NCBI GenBank assembly: GCA_002633025.1
Contig: NMRB01001055.1
Span: 126,162-190,161, forward strand
Direction of reading: 5' to 3'
Source of the DNA: Notospermus geniculatus
Lineage: Eukaryota > Nemertea > Pilidiophora > Heteronemertea > Lineidae
DNA: 64,000 bases
Shown in pieces: positions 32,471-42,968 of this stretch (the first letter of the stretch is position 1; every line of letters starts with the position of its first letter). The notes under the pieces were generated by a model, which made no database searches, was not told the origin of the DNA, and saw nothing but the letters and a program-made list of their open reading frames with translations. A program made the translations under genes and the position numbers.

Positions 32471-32620
32471 GTCGAATCTTGGAGCAAGATCATAATATAT
32501 AGGAAATCAACTTCCAGAAGTTCGCAAACTTTTGACCCCAGTCGGGTCTTTGTCAAGCTAATCAGTAGAGCTACCAAAAGTGTAAGTGTCATTACACTTT
32601 TGGTAGCTCTACTGATAAAG
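32471..32620 (-). mobile_element. 150-bp retro-type insertion capped by a hairpin
   Basis: Flanked by the 10-bp duplication TGCATAGTTT (32461-32470 and 32621-32630). The minus strand carries GACCC, loop, GGGGTC and GTTTGCGAACTTCTGGAAG, homologous to the tail of 5007-5706. The other end is a hairpin: 32561-32585 and 32592-32616 are perfect 25-bp arms with a 6-base loop. Confidence 0.75.
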
Positions 32621-32980
32621 TGCATAGTTTATTTTAACACAACAACACTTTTCTCGTTGGAAAAAAAGAAAGTATCGGTCTTAATATGAATCCAATGCTC
32701 TTTCGGGATATAAATTACACGAGCATGTACGCTGTCTCACTCTGTGCTCAAAAGTTTTATTTTCCATAGACTTTTATCAAAGAAAATGTGTAATCTTTAA
32801 AAGAATACATTACTTCAGTTACCTTCTGAAGCCATGTATTACAGCTGAGAGTACCGAGGATTAAGTTTGTAAAAATACAAAATGCATGTACAATTAACAT
32901 ACCTGTGACATTAATGAGCCTGGTTCAAAACTAAATGTTGAAGAGAAAATGTTAAATTTACAACTTTCCGTAATGAACTG

Positions 32981-33089
32981 GGACCTGTTTCATAAAGTGA
33001 CTTTTAAGCTAATGGTACGATTAACTCCAATGCATTTTTCATTTGGTTAAAGGAGCCATAAACCTAAAGACCCTTTATGAAACAGGGGC
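32981..33089. mobile_element. ~109-bp 'CCTGTTTCATAAAG' MITE
   Basis: GGACCTGTTTCATAAAG at the left is mirrored by CTTTATGAAACAGGGGCC at the right. A tiny palindromic element. Confidence 0.65.
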
Positions 33090-33130
33090 CTGATACGCTC
33101 ACCAAAACGCAGTTTGTTATTGCTATCGAT

Positions 33131-33240
33131 GGTTCATAAAGTTAGCAAATGATTTTACTTAAGATTTGCACAGCGAAAACCAATGTAAATATATTGCAAA
33201 ACTTGAAGGAAAAGCATTTGCTACCTTTTATGAATACCGG
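33131..33240. mobile_element. ~110-bp 'TTCATAAAGTTAGCAAATG' MITE
   Basis: The left GGTTCATAAAGTTAGCAAAT and right ATTTGCTACCTTTTATGAATACC are inverted. A second copy is at 40286-40400. Confidence 0.65.
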
Positions 33241-33438
33241 TCATTATCACAATCTGGGCCGGCCGCAAAGAAACTCTTCTAGTGCTTCGACAGCCTGTCA
33301 GTGTTAAAATGCATGGAAAAATGTACAGCACTATCGACAGATGCGGCCACCCCTGGTATTTTTACAAGTTTCTAAAACTCTCACTAAAGCAATCACCAAT
33401 TTTTTTTACAAATTTGTAAAATTGCCCACGAAACAAAG

Positions 33439-33911
33439 CTGGGACCTTCTTCACGAAGCTCCCGTAACTTACGGGAGTGCCCAAACTATTGTCCTTTTGC
33501 GGATAACCTATAGTCATAGTCATAGTCATATAACGCGTCGTGGTCCAAGAGGACCTTTGTGAGTTTTTGAAAACCGTTCGTTTTATGCGCATGCGTCACA
33601 TTTTTGTTTTTGTTTGTTTTTTGTTTTTTTTGTTTTTTTTTGTTTAGTTATTTATCCGTTAGCTGTGCGATCCTCCCTTACCTACTTACTCATCAACAAA
33701 GCGTTGGAAGAAATTTTACCACTCCAATGGTTTGTGGCCCAATATCGTTGTCTTCCAAAGTGTCTTTGAGGATGTATGGTAGGCAGTTCACTCCGGTGGT
33801 GGTGAACACTTCAATTGTAGTTCTTAACTGTTATTACTATTGTTCACTATCAGCCTGACAAAGGATTTGCGTACCCTTAATCTAACGGGAGCTTTGTGAA
33901 TAAGGTCCCAG
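33439..33911. mobile_element. ~470-bp TIR element with T-rich interior
   Basis: CTGGGACCTTCTTCACGAAG and CTCCCGTAACTTACG at the left are mirrored by CTAACGGGAGCTTTGTGAAT and AAGGTCCCAG at the right. The interior has a GTTTTT-rich run at 33604-33646. Confidence 0.65.
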
Positions 33912-34092
33912 GTCAGCAACAACACTTATGACGACGTCAGACGCAGATAAGCGAATCTTCTAAATTTACAACTTTAATACAACATAATAATAAGTCTGAC
34001 AAACAAATCGAATATTTTGTTTCCTGCCATGATGAGGGTTTGTACATGAAATACAGACTTTTTAGTTGTTCTGATATAGGCCGTCAGGTCAA

Positions 34093-34334
34093 TTAACTTC
34101 GGAAAAGAGTCTGGCCAGGCAAAAGATTCAACTCATCCCCATCTGGCCACCCTGATAACATAGAATAGAGCTTGCATTCGCCTGTTTTCTCGGAGTAGAT
34201 GAAGTTTAGGCACCGATCGTATTCAACGCAGTGGAATGCACACGAGACGCTACTCGTTGCGGAGTAAACATGCAATAAAACTGATTTCTTTGACGTTGCA
34301 CCTTCGTCTTTGAAGGTCATGTGGCAATCACTGG
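34093..34334 (-). CDS. Terminal exon with PAN/apple-like domain
   Basis: On the minus strand a T-rich tract and CAG (complement at 34335-34337) precede the exon, which starts at 34334 and ends with TAA at 34093-34095. It encodes about 80 residues beginning SDCHMTFKDEGATSKKSV, with cysteines spaced as in PAN domains: CAFHCVEYDRCLNFIYSE followed by GECKLY. Family knowledge: PAN/apple modules are extracellular adhesion domains in secreted or membrane proteins. No upstream exon with a matching partner domain was found in the window, so the gene is partial or the exon is a duplicated remnant. An ATTAAA variant signal lies about 115 bases downstream. Confidence 0.6.
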
Positions 34335-34522
34335 CTGAAAAAAAAATAAATGATCAATCACTGATGAATTCTCTCACACTCTAATTAAGTAGTTACACCA
34401 ATATCGCCGGGTTAGTTCACATAGACCTACACTCTACCCGCTCTCCAATATCCGCGACGCGATATCCGAAGAACGAATGCGCACGATTCGCTCCACACGT
34501 ATGTATCGGCCCCTCGAATAAT

Positions 34523-35618
34523 TATGGTTCCCGATCATCAAGATCGGGAACCATATTGTTTTTGGTCATGGTGTCTGTGTGTGTATCTGCGTGTGTGTGT
34601 GTGTGTCTGTGTGTGTGTGTGTGTGTCCGTCTGTCACGCCTTCATGTCTTATCTCCTTCAACAGCTACAGTCCTGGTAACACATCCTACCCCTAGGTTTG
34701 TCAACCTGGGCAATCCAATGAGCTCATCATTTTCAACATCAGATGCCTCCATCATGATGTAATCAACATATCAGACATGATATTTTGTCCGTCACGCTTT
34801 TATCTGATGCCATAACTCAGCTCCTTTAACACCTAGAGCAACAGAAACAAGTCCTACCCTTAGGTTTTCATACCCTAGGAATCGAATGGACTGATTACTT
34901 TTGATCTGAGATGTAGGGGTCATGGTGATATTGATATCACAAATTTGATATTTTGAGATAACTTGCCATATTGTCAACTGAGCAACATGAAACAAGTCTC
35001 AGTTCATGCCTGCTTATCCAAGGACTGGACTGTGTTAAAATTCTCAGCCTCACGTGTCCGGGTGATTGAAATATCATGAGATTTTGATATATCAAACTTG
35101 ATAATTTGAAATATCTCTGCCTGTGGTAGAGATAGAGGCATGATATCACCCATACTTAGGTTATTGATGATGCCCATTTCGATTATGCAACGACCTTGAT
35201 GATCAGAGGTCAAGGTCAAGGTCAAACGTGGTAATTTGAAATATCTGTGCCTGTGGTAGAGGTAGAGGCATGATATCACCCATACTTAGGTTATTGAAGA
35301 TGCCCATTTCGATTATGCAACGACCTTGATGATCAGAGGTCAAGGTCAAGGTCAAACTTGATAATTTGAAATATCTCTGCCTGTGGTAGAGGTACAGGCA
35401 GAGGCATGATGTACCTTTGTTACCTAGTACCTTTATTACCTAGTACCTTTTTGCCGAGTACCTTTTTACCTAGTACCTCTATTACCTAGTACCTTTTTAC
35501 CGGTACCTTTTTTACCGTACCGGTACCTTTTTATCTGACCTCTATCAACGTGCCTTGATCTCTATCAATGTACCATTCATGTACCGGTAGAAGCACCTGT
35601 ACTATCGGGAACCATTCG
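34523..35618 (+). repeat. Repeat starting with a CCGATCATCAAGATCGG hairpin
   Basis: The left end ATGGTTCCCGATCATCAAGA folds on itself, then TTTTTGGTCATGGTGTCTGT leads into a (GT)n run (34564-34626). The same start occurs at 45259. Inside are 130-bp tandem units at 35101-35230, 35231-35360 and 35361-35404, each with AGGTCAAGGTCAAGGTCA. The right end is poorly defined. Confidence 0.65.
35411..35533. repeat. TACCTAGTACCTTT-type microsatellite
   Basis: About eight copies of a 14-17 bp unit, (T)TACCTAGTACCTTTTT, decaying to GGTACCTTTTT near the right end. Confidence 0.8.
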
Positions 35619-35739
35619 ACATTTACAATGTCATCTTGTTCAGTATTGTCTGTGACCCGATGTAGCATTTTTTTCTGCTGCCCCATATGAAATTCGCCAT
35701 TATTTCTGAACCAATTCCTATATCGCATAAACGTGTACT

Positions 35740-36060
35740 ATAGGGGTTCCTTCAAAATACAGAGTTTCGGCGCGATCGGACATCCACCGTAGCCGCCTGG
35801 TGGCGTAACTCCCTGTGGATGACCTTTATGTGCACGTCAAATTTCGGTCTGATTTGACCTTTATGGCCGCCAGGTGGCATAACCCCAAAATCACCAAAGT
35901 GCTATGACTCAGGAATGACTTGGTCGAGAGTGGTTCCCTCTATAGATAATGTATACATACGTGCATGCATGTAAAGCTTCGGCTCGATCGATCATCCGAT
36001 ATGGCTACCAGGTGGCGTAACCCGAAAATCATTAAAGCGCTATAACTCAGGAACGACTTG
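35740..36060. repeat. Diverged relative of the GGTCCATGGACC repeat family
   Basis: TTTCGGCGCGATCGGACATC, GCCGCCTGGTGGCGTAAC and AACTCAGGAACGACTTG correspond to blocks in 45900-46140. It is truncated on both sides. Confidence 0.5.
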
Positions 36061-36132
36061 ACCCAGATTGATGGGAACAGGGGGCGGTGGATTACTGTTG
36101 GTTTGGGGTCATGTTGGAAGTGGGCAGTGTGG

Positions 36133-36185
36133 ACCTCTCCTCACACCCGACAGCTTTACTATAGCTGTCGAGTGTGAGGAGAGGT
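36133..36185. repeat. 23-bp stem hairpin
   Basis: ACCTCTCCTCACACCCGACA and onward is inverted across a 7-base loop, with one mismatch. Confidence 0.8.
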
Positions 36186-36191
36186 GTCTAC

Positions 36192-36310
36192 CAGGGGCGG
36201 ATCCAGGATTTTGGAATACGGGGGGCCGGTCACCATCAGCCACGGGCTGACGGAGTAGAGTCGCAAGGCGAACGGGGGGTCTGGGGGGCCTCGGCCAGAA
36301 AAGTTTGAAT
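36192..36310. mobile_element. Solitary hAT-like end
   Basis: The phrase CAGGGGCGGATCCAGG at 36192-36207 matches a terminal sequence common in animal hAT elements (general knowledge). The opposite end was not found downstream, so this is a truncated copy. Confidence 0.4.
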
Positions 36311-36459
36311 TCCAGGTGCACTTAGTAGTCAGGTCAATTTATGGGTTGACCCCCAACAAATTGTAACAAAACGTTTTTCAACGGTTTTGGGTGGTGTTAG
36401 TGGTCATAAACAACATAAAAAAAGTTTAAGAGAATCTGAGACCCGGAAAGTGTTTTTTT

Positions 36460-37110
36460 CAAGATGGCGTCCAAGATGGCCGCCATTTACCATAAAGCGA
36501 CCATATCTCACTTATTATTTGGGCTAGAGTCATGATTCTGGCATCTAACCCTAGGTTTTAGGGGTCAAGGATCAATTTGAGACCATCAGAAATAACATGA
36601 GATTATCGGTTCAACGAAAAATCCAATATGGCGGCCAATATGGCCGCCATTACCATAAAGTGACCATATCTCGCTTATTATTTAGGCTAGAGCCATGATT
36701 CTGGCATCTACCCCTAGGTTTTAGGGGTCAAGGGTCAATTTGAGACCATCAGAAATAACATGAGATTATCGGCTCAGCGAAAAATCCAATATGGCGGCCA
36801 AGATGGCCGCCATTACCATAAAGTGACCATATCTCGCTTATTATTTGGGCTAGAGCCATGATTCTGGTATCTACCCCTATGTTTTAGGGGTCAAGAATCA
36901 ATTTGAGACCATCAGAAATAACATTATCGGTTCAGTAAAAAATCCAATATGGCGGCCAAAAGTGACCATATCTCGCTTATCATTTAGGCTAGAGCTATGA
37001 TTCTGGCATCTACTCCTAGGTTTTATGGGTCAAGGATCAATTTGAGAACATCAGAAATAACATTATAGGTTCAGTAAAAAATCCAATATGGCGGCCATTT
37101 TGGGTCATCC
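36460..37110. repeat. 163-bp tandem repeat, about four units
   Basis: TACCATAAAGTGACCATATC recurs at 36488, 36651 and 36814, a period of 163; two shorter, partly deleted units follow. Each junction holds the palindrome GGCGGCCAAGATGGCCGCC or a variant. Confidence 0.85.
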
Positions 37111-37170
37111 AAACGTGAATTAACTTTTCAGGAGGTTGTTCATTTGAGTAAATGTTGCATGATCAGTCAA

Positions 37171-37188
37171 ATTGGGGGGGGGGGGGGN
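37171..37188. other. G homopolymer ending in one ambiguous base
   Basis: A run of G at about 37174-37187 stops at an n (37188). Read quality or assembly is doubtful here. Confidence 0.9.
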
Positions 37189-37510
37189 TCTCAAGAAACT
37201 CTTTTAATTCTTTGTACTTAATTAACTTCCCCTCAGACTTAACCTTCTTCCAAATTTGAGCAATGTTTGAGTAAGCAACTGAACTTTTAGGATTAAAATA
37301 CAATTCTCTGAGATATTGCTCCTTATCCAGCACAGCCATTTATTTACTAAATAAACTTTGCTTTCTTACTCCCGCATATAGCGCACTTAACTAACAAATA
37401 TTTCCTACCACCAGGTAATTTATGAATAGTTGCTTTCCCCTTATTTGAGGTGAATTTTCTACATTTAACACAGTAAATATCCGGTACCATTTATTCAGTA
37501 GGAATCTACA

Positions 37511-37720
37511 GTATATAGGCTCTGAAGGGGGTCAGATGAAGCTGTGAAGAGCTTTTGCAGCGGCCAAGTGTCATTTTTAACCTTTTTTGGTGATTTTTTA
37601 GGATTTTTCGAAGTCGTAAAAATTGCACTTTTCAAGGAAAAACGCTTAAATTTTAGTGTTTTGGCCGCTGCAGAAGGGATTTTCTAGTCTTCCATCTGAC
37701 CCCCTTCAGAGCCTATATAC
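37511..37720. mobile_element. 210-bp foldback element
   Basis: GTATATAGGCTCTGAAGGGG and GGTCAGATG at the left are mirrored exactly at the right; GCAGCGGCCAA is also inverted inside. Confidence 0.75.
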
Positions 37721-37992
37721 TCGCGTGTTTTCAGGCTTTCGCACGCCCATGTCACACACCTTCTGCACAGAAATTTTATTGTTTTTTCAGGTTGTGGGAA
37801 TGCAGTTAATCGTCTGAGGGAGACATGCCGTCCATTCTGAAGAGGTCCCTTTCTCATCATCTAACCGTCTTTGATTCCTTGTTCCTGCTAAGAAAGATCC
37901 ACGGCCGCCGTGCAGTCATCACGTTCATTGTTGGTTCGATCTACTGAGCAGTTTATCACCACAATGCAAATCCGTGCATGAATAGATGTCAA

Positions 37993-38386
37993 TAGGGAGT
38001 TTTCGCAAATCTGACGAAAAACGAAGTACGAAATACGAAATTGGACGTCATATCCATGACATAATGTATTTCTGGAAATGGTTGGTACCACAAATGTCCC
38101 TCCTCCCAGTGCGTCTTTTAGCATGCCATGTAAGATCGAAAGAGTTATGGCGCATCTTGAATTTTTAAATTTCCAATTCGTATCAACAAAGTGGAAACGA
38201 AAGATAAACTTCAAAGTTGAATACACACCGTACCTATGTCGTTCTAACGTCATACGCTAAAAGACGCTCTTGCAGCAGGTGATATTTGTGGTACCAACCA
38301 TTTCCTGAAATACATTACGTCATGGATATGACGTCCAATTTCGTATTTCGTACTTCGTTTTTCGTCAGATTTGCGAAAACTCCCTA
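37993..38386. mobile_element. 394-bp MITE with ~100-bp TIRs
   Basis: TAGGGAGTTTTCGCAAATCT at the left, with CGAAGTACGAAATACGAAAT following, is perfectly mirrored at the right. Related ends (AGGGAGTTT) occur in the MITE at 56431-56580. Confidence 0.85.
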
Positions 38387-39215
38387 ATGACCCATTCCGA
38401 AGCACCAGTCCTTTTTTTCAACAGCCGTCACTTTTTGAGAATTTCTGATTATCTGTATTTTCATGTTCAGAATCATAGAACAGAGCGTTCTGCGCCACAG
38501 CAGACAAATGATTATTATTCTGTCTTCATGTTTTCCCAAATAAAACGTAATTCATTCAAAATCCTTTAAAGCGAATCGAAAGCGAAAAAATTTGATTTAG
38601 AAATAGAATTTGAAAGGCGACGAATTTTCAGGAAAAAATGTAAACAAACTTCTCCAGAATGTCAACAAAGAAATTTTCGTGCATTTTGATTGGCTGAATT
38701 TTGTGTTTACAAACACCAGCCAAATGTAAACAAAATCCGCTATCATTCGCTTTAATTCTCTAATCGTTATTGATAATCGTTTCCCATCCACCAACCATGC
38801 ACCACATTAGGTTCATAAAGTTTGACTCGCCCACTACCCTTCTTCTACGCTGCGGTAACCTTTTACTCAACTTAGGCCTAGAATACCAGCTGAGCGCAAC
38901 GCCCATGGACCTCTTAAAGGAGCACGGTATTGGATCGCAAAGGCGTTATTTGACTGCCGACGTAGAGGGAGCCACCTAGCGGCAGTAAGACGAACTACAA
39001 AAATGCATTACAAAATGTACGTAGCAAAGTGGGGTCAATCCGCCAACAACGTAGTTAGTCTCTGGGTTGGAGAGTGTCGCGGCGGCGCCGGCTGTCGAGA
39101 AAAAGTGGCGCCGGCTGTCGAGAAAAAGTGGCAATACCGTGCTCCATAAAGTGGGTGATCCACTGCAGTTGCGATTTTGGCTTGAGACGGGGTTGCGTTC
39201 CCTTGTGATTCAGTA
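38387..39215. other. No gene recognised
   Basis: A 21-bp direct repeat, GGCGCCGGCTGTCGAGAAAA, at about 39084 and 39106 is the only clear structure. Confidence 0.45.
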
Positions 39216-39463
39216 AAACAATACCCTGGGTGTACTTTCGGTAGCCGACCATCACCCAGCATCCGCAATCAGTGCCTAGGAACGAGTCCTATTTAGAAAT
39301 CCCGTGAAATCTCGCGGTCTCGCGCCGGGATATGTTGAGTTTAACCGTTCATGACATTCTTCAGGCGGTCACGTGACCACGGGCGAGACAACCTCGAATC
39401 CAGGTGTCATACTACGATGCTGGGTGATGTTCGGCTACCGAAACTACACCCAGGGTATTGTTT
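39216..39463. mobile_element. ~248-bp TIR element
   Basis: AAACAATACCCTGGGTGTA and TTTCGGTAGCCGA at the left are mirrored at 39415-39463. Confidence 0.75.
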
Positions 39464-39694
39464 AAGTGAAGATTGAGATCCTGGGTAATCTTTGTATATC
39501 CCCAGGACGACATTTACCCTTTCAGCCTTGCTGGGCAGAACAACATTGGTGCTATTCTAACACAGGCGATAACTCAGTAGCCACCGACTGGATATTAACA
39601 CTAGCGTTAGGATTGAACATTCGCGTCAAACACTTTTATTCGTCGGCCCATTTTTCCAAGCGCTGCCCTTGGGTCCCATGTTACATACCAATTT

Positions 39695-40215
39695 GATTTT
39701 GCCACTAAGCGACATTTTCTTGTCAATGCTTCGGCTGAATGATTCCGAAGAAAGGTTTTTGGGCGCCCACAAAGGTTGGAGCGTCAATATTGTGACAGTG
39801 GGTTTAGGCCTTAAGGGTCGCGTTCGGAAAGCTTCCCCGGGAAAATTTCTTCCCCGAGCTTCGGAGAATGTGAGCATGCCCAGTGAAAGCGAATTTCCGA
39901 ACGATGATTTGAGCTTCCTCGGGGAAAGGTACTACTCTGGGTTGCAGTCGTGAAATATTCCACGTACAGCCAATCAGCATGCCGGCCTGGAAAGAAAACG
40001 AAATGCATGCCGGCAGTTTCCCCAAGTGAGCGACTCGGGGAGTCGCTTACTTCGGCCAGGCTCGAGGAAGCCTTGGAAGCCTGCCAAATACCTTTCCGAA
40101 CGCTCACCCGCTTTCCTAACGCGCCAAAGAATTGTCGCTGCGACGAAAAAAAACGAAACCGTTCAGTTGAAGTATTGACAAAGAAAATGTCGCTGAGCGA
40201 TTTTGAGCGACAAAT
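39695..40215. mobile_element. Probable diverged TIR element
   Basis: AAGCGACATTTTCTTGTCAA at 39707 corresponds to the inverse of TTGACAAAGAAAATGTCGCT near 40176. CGTTCGGAAAG and CTTTCCGAACG form an inner inverted pair. Open frames on both strands are not called. Confidence 0.45.
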
Positions 40216-40285
40216 CACGTCAGTGGGTTCAGGCCTTGACCACATCTAGTGCCAGGTTTGAACACTTTCATCCCTCAGAGGTTAC

Positions 40286-40400
40286 GGCTGGTATTCACGA
40301 AAGTTGGCAGATGCTTTTACTTAAAATTTGCACAGCAATGTCCAATGTAGGCCTACTGCAAAACTTGAAGTAAAAATATTTGCCAGCCAGTATTCTAAAA
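40286..40400. mobile_element. Second copy of the 33131-33240 MITE
   Basis: TTTTACTTAAAATTTGCACA and GCAAAACTTGAAG match the 33131 copy in the same orientation. Confidence 0.6.
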
Positions 40401-40424
40401 TAGTCATATAAAACAGTTCCTGCC

Positions 40425-41244
40425 TTAAGGCGGGGGGGGGGCTACCTATAGCTGAGCTCATTCCCTAGCGGCAATTCACGGAACTGGCCTTTGTGCGCTG
40501 ATCCAACGACCAGTCATTCACATTCAGATTAAATCCGATCACCCTGATACACTGTTTTCGAAAACCAATCTTCAGTGTACGTGCCGACCCTAAATCTTTT
40601 GTGTCCACTGCGGGTATTGTTCACCTCTGAGTAAACTCTGTTCGGCCATTTGTGACCAAAGCACCAGCGACAAAGAGCGCGAAGAGTGCAAATCTATATA
40701 ACAAAGAAGTAACTTGCCAGCGGTATGGAAATTTTCAAATTTCCCAAACAAGTTTTCTCTTTTTTGGACACATATATTTGAAAAATTTCTTTTGGATGTT
40801 ATTGCCATATGTGCATTCTAGGGCAACACGATCGCCTTTTTTGGGTAGTTGGCCGGGAATATGAAATATTTCAAAAACTGTAAATCGAGCCATTTTTTGG
40901 CATTAAATAGTTTATACCAATTAAATGGAAAGTACTTTCGTAAAAAACGGATCGTTAGGCCCTGCAGGCATCAGGCCTGTATGTTACAGACTATGTGGGA
41001 AACTGATGTGTCGCACCCCAAGTCTGCAAAATTGTTTGCGAACTCAAGTTTCGACAACATGTTATAACTGAATTAACTCCATCGTAATTGGTCAAAATGA
41101 ACAATTCTTTCACAGAACGGGAGCATAAAGGTTGTAGCTAAAACATTTCGTTGAAATCAATTAGTTACTTTCTGCCATGAATATGTTAGGACGCTTGTTT
41201 TCAAAGAGCGTCAATAAAGTCGGCGTAGGTAGCCCCCGCCTTAA
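40425..41244. mobile_element. ~820-bp TTAA/TTA-flanked TIR element
   Basis: TTAAGGCGGGGG-CTACCTA at the left (with an expanded G-run) is mirrored by TAGGTAGCCCCCGCCTTAA at the right. The interior shows no transposase. Confidence 0.65.
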
Positions 41245-41348
41245 AGACTGGACACCCATGGAAGAAACACGGTATCGGGGTGCTGGAAATTCATCTGTAC
41301 GGCGTCCACATCAGCCGATCATACATCTTCAGCAGACACCAGGGTCTC

Positions 41349-41747
41349 CATAAAACCATTCTAAAGCCTAGATGGCTGCTAAACCGCATTAGAATCATTC
41401 TACCTCTTAGTTGCTTGCTAAGCCTATTCCATAAAACCGTTCTTAACTTAGCACGGTTCTGAGTTGTATTCCACGTTTAGAGTAGCTCTGGGGTACTTCT
41501 AAGCCCTTAGCACGGTTCTAACATTACTTTCTCTGCAGGTTTTGCCAGTCAACATGGAAATGCTGTGCAACTCCAATATAGGCTACAGCACACAGGAATG
41601 CTTTCGGCCAAAACAACTATGAACCAAGGAACCCTTCCCCTATTGTGTAGTGAAATTGACCTTGTGTTTTTGAGGACTACACAATTCTAGAAAGCTCTTA
41701 GCTAGCAACTAGTAAGAATGGTCCTGAGAATGGTTTTATGGAATAAG
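41349..41747. mobile_element. 'CCATAAAACC' MITE cluster
   Basis: TCCATAAAACCGTTCTTA at about 41428 and CCATAAAACCATTCTAAAG at 41349 face GAATGGTTTTATGGAATAAG at 41728-41747. This looks like nested copies of one small palindromic family. Confidence 0.55.
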
Positions 41748-41850
41748 ATTTTGTTGTTTGTTAACAAGCAAGCAACTAAGCATTTGGAACGAACCTTGCC
41801 CAGTAGGCCTATCATTCCAAGTTGGAATTGGCTTTGATGGAATTGGTCTT

Positions 41851-42968
41851 TCATTTCACTCGAGGGAAAGTTTGACTCGGATTACTTACTGAACTGTGGG
41901 TTCCTGTCTTATGCCTCAAACCCCGAAACATTTGGAATACCTCACGCCGAAATTGACTCCCACTCAGACAGTAGAGGAGGAAGTTGACGGTGTTGTTTAG
42001 GTAAGCAAGAAGATTCGTTACTGCACGTATTAAGTACATTTGAGCTAATTGTTTCATTGTGGTTACTTTTACGTTTGGCAAATATACGAAAAACAGAGAG
42101 GCTGGTAAAGTCAATAAGATGAACACAACACTGACAGTGGTCAACATGTAGGTCATACTGGTCATCTGCGATGACTGACCGTCTGATCGCCCTCCAGGAT
42201 TCTGGAGTTTTCTACGTTTTACCTGTCCCCTCACGAGCTTGTACAGTATGGAGCAATTACAAAAAGAGATGAAGAGGAATGGCAAAAATGAATAGACTAA
42301 CAAGTCAATCCAATACCACACGGTATTCAGAAAGTATTCGTACCCGGCCTTATTTCCGCAGGCCAGTTGATTGTTTTCTTTAAGGTATACGAAGCCTGCG
42401 ATATAAATCATTGGCGAGTTTAAGACAAACAGAAACATAAAAAGAATGGCCAGACCTACAGAGGTCCACTTCTTTGTACATATAACTCTTGCCTTTAGAG
42501 GAAAAGATACAGATATCAATCTTTCGACTGTCAAGCATGTGACATTCCAACTGGCAAAATGCAGAAAGAAGTATGTGAAAAACGTATGAACTGGGCAGGA
42601 AATGTAGGACAGAAGTCTAACTTGATCTGAAACAAATAATACACACATTGGCGAAGCAGTCCTGTCCACAGCACGGCAGTGTCAACTGAAGCAAGCGTGA
42701 TAAGTAAAATCCTCGTGGACGCTTTCCCAAACTTTCGTCTCAGCAAGACGAGGATTGTTAAAATATTAAACACTGTCCCAAATATTAATAGAAACGGAGG
42801 TGCAAGTTTCCAGAGGACCGCCCGTAGTCGCCATTCCCAGAATATGCTCAGGTATTCTTCTAGACTTACGGAAGCAGCGCGAGTCACCCTTGAGTCGATT
42901 CCTGCATCTGGTCGAGGAACAGCCTCACTGATATCGCTTGTCGTCAATTCGTCAGAATTCATTTTCAT
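41851..42968 (-). CDS. Class A (rhodopsin-like) GPCR, frameshifted
   Basis: On the minus strand the ATG at 42968 (or 42962) opens a frame with an acidic N-terminus, TM1 (PPFLLIFGTVFNILTILVLL) and TM2 (LLITLASVDTAVLWTGLLRQ). At about 42630-42620 the homology continues in another frame: YISCPVHTFFTYFFLHFASW (TM3 with the conserved Cys), ERLISVSFPLKA (in place of DRY), TM4-TM6, and TM7 with NTVNFLLYC in place of NPxxY. The stop is at 41851. One base appears lost between TM2 and TM3, just where CAGATCAAG also looks like a splice acceptor; no intron would fit. The pattern resembles peptide or FMRFamide-receptor-like orphan receptors, but the ligand is unknown. The break is either a true pseudogene lesion or an assembly error. 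Confidence 0.8.

Noticed and set aside
39811-40245. 144-codon minus-strand frame
   Set aside because: It coincides with an inverted-repeat element, overlaps equally long frames on the other strand, and has no recognisable domain.
42590-42650. Short intron explaining the GPCR frame change
   Set aside because: The acceptor-like TTTGTTTCAG has no donor that keeps TM2; any intron would be about 20 bases, too short for splicing.
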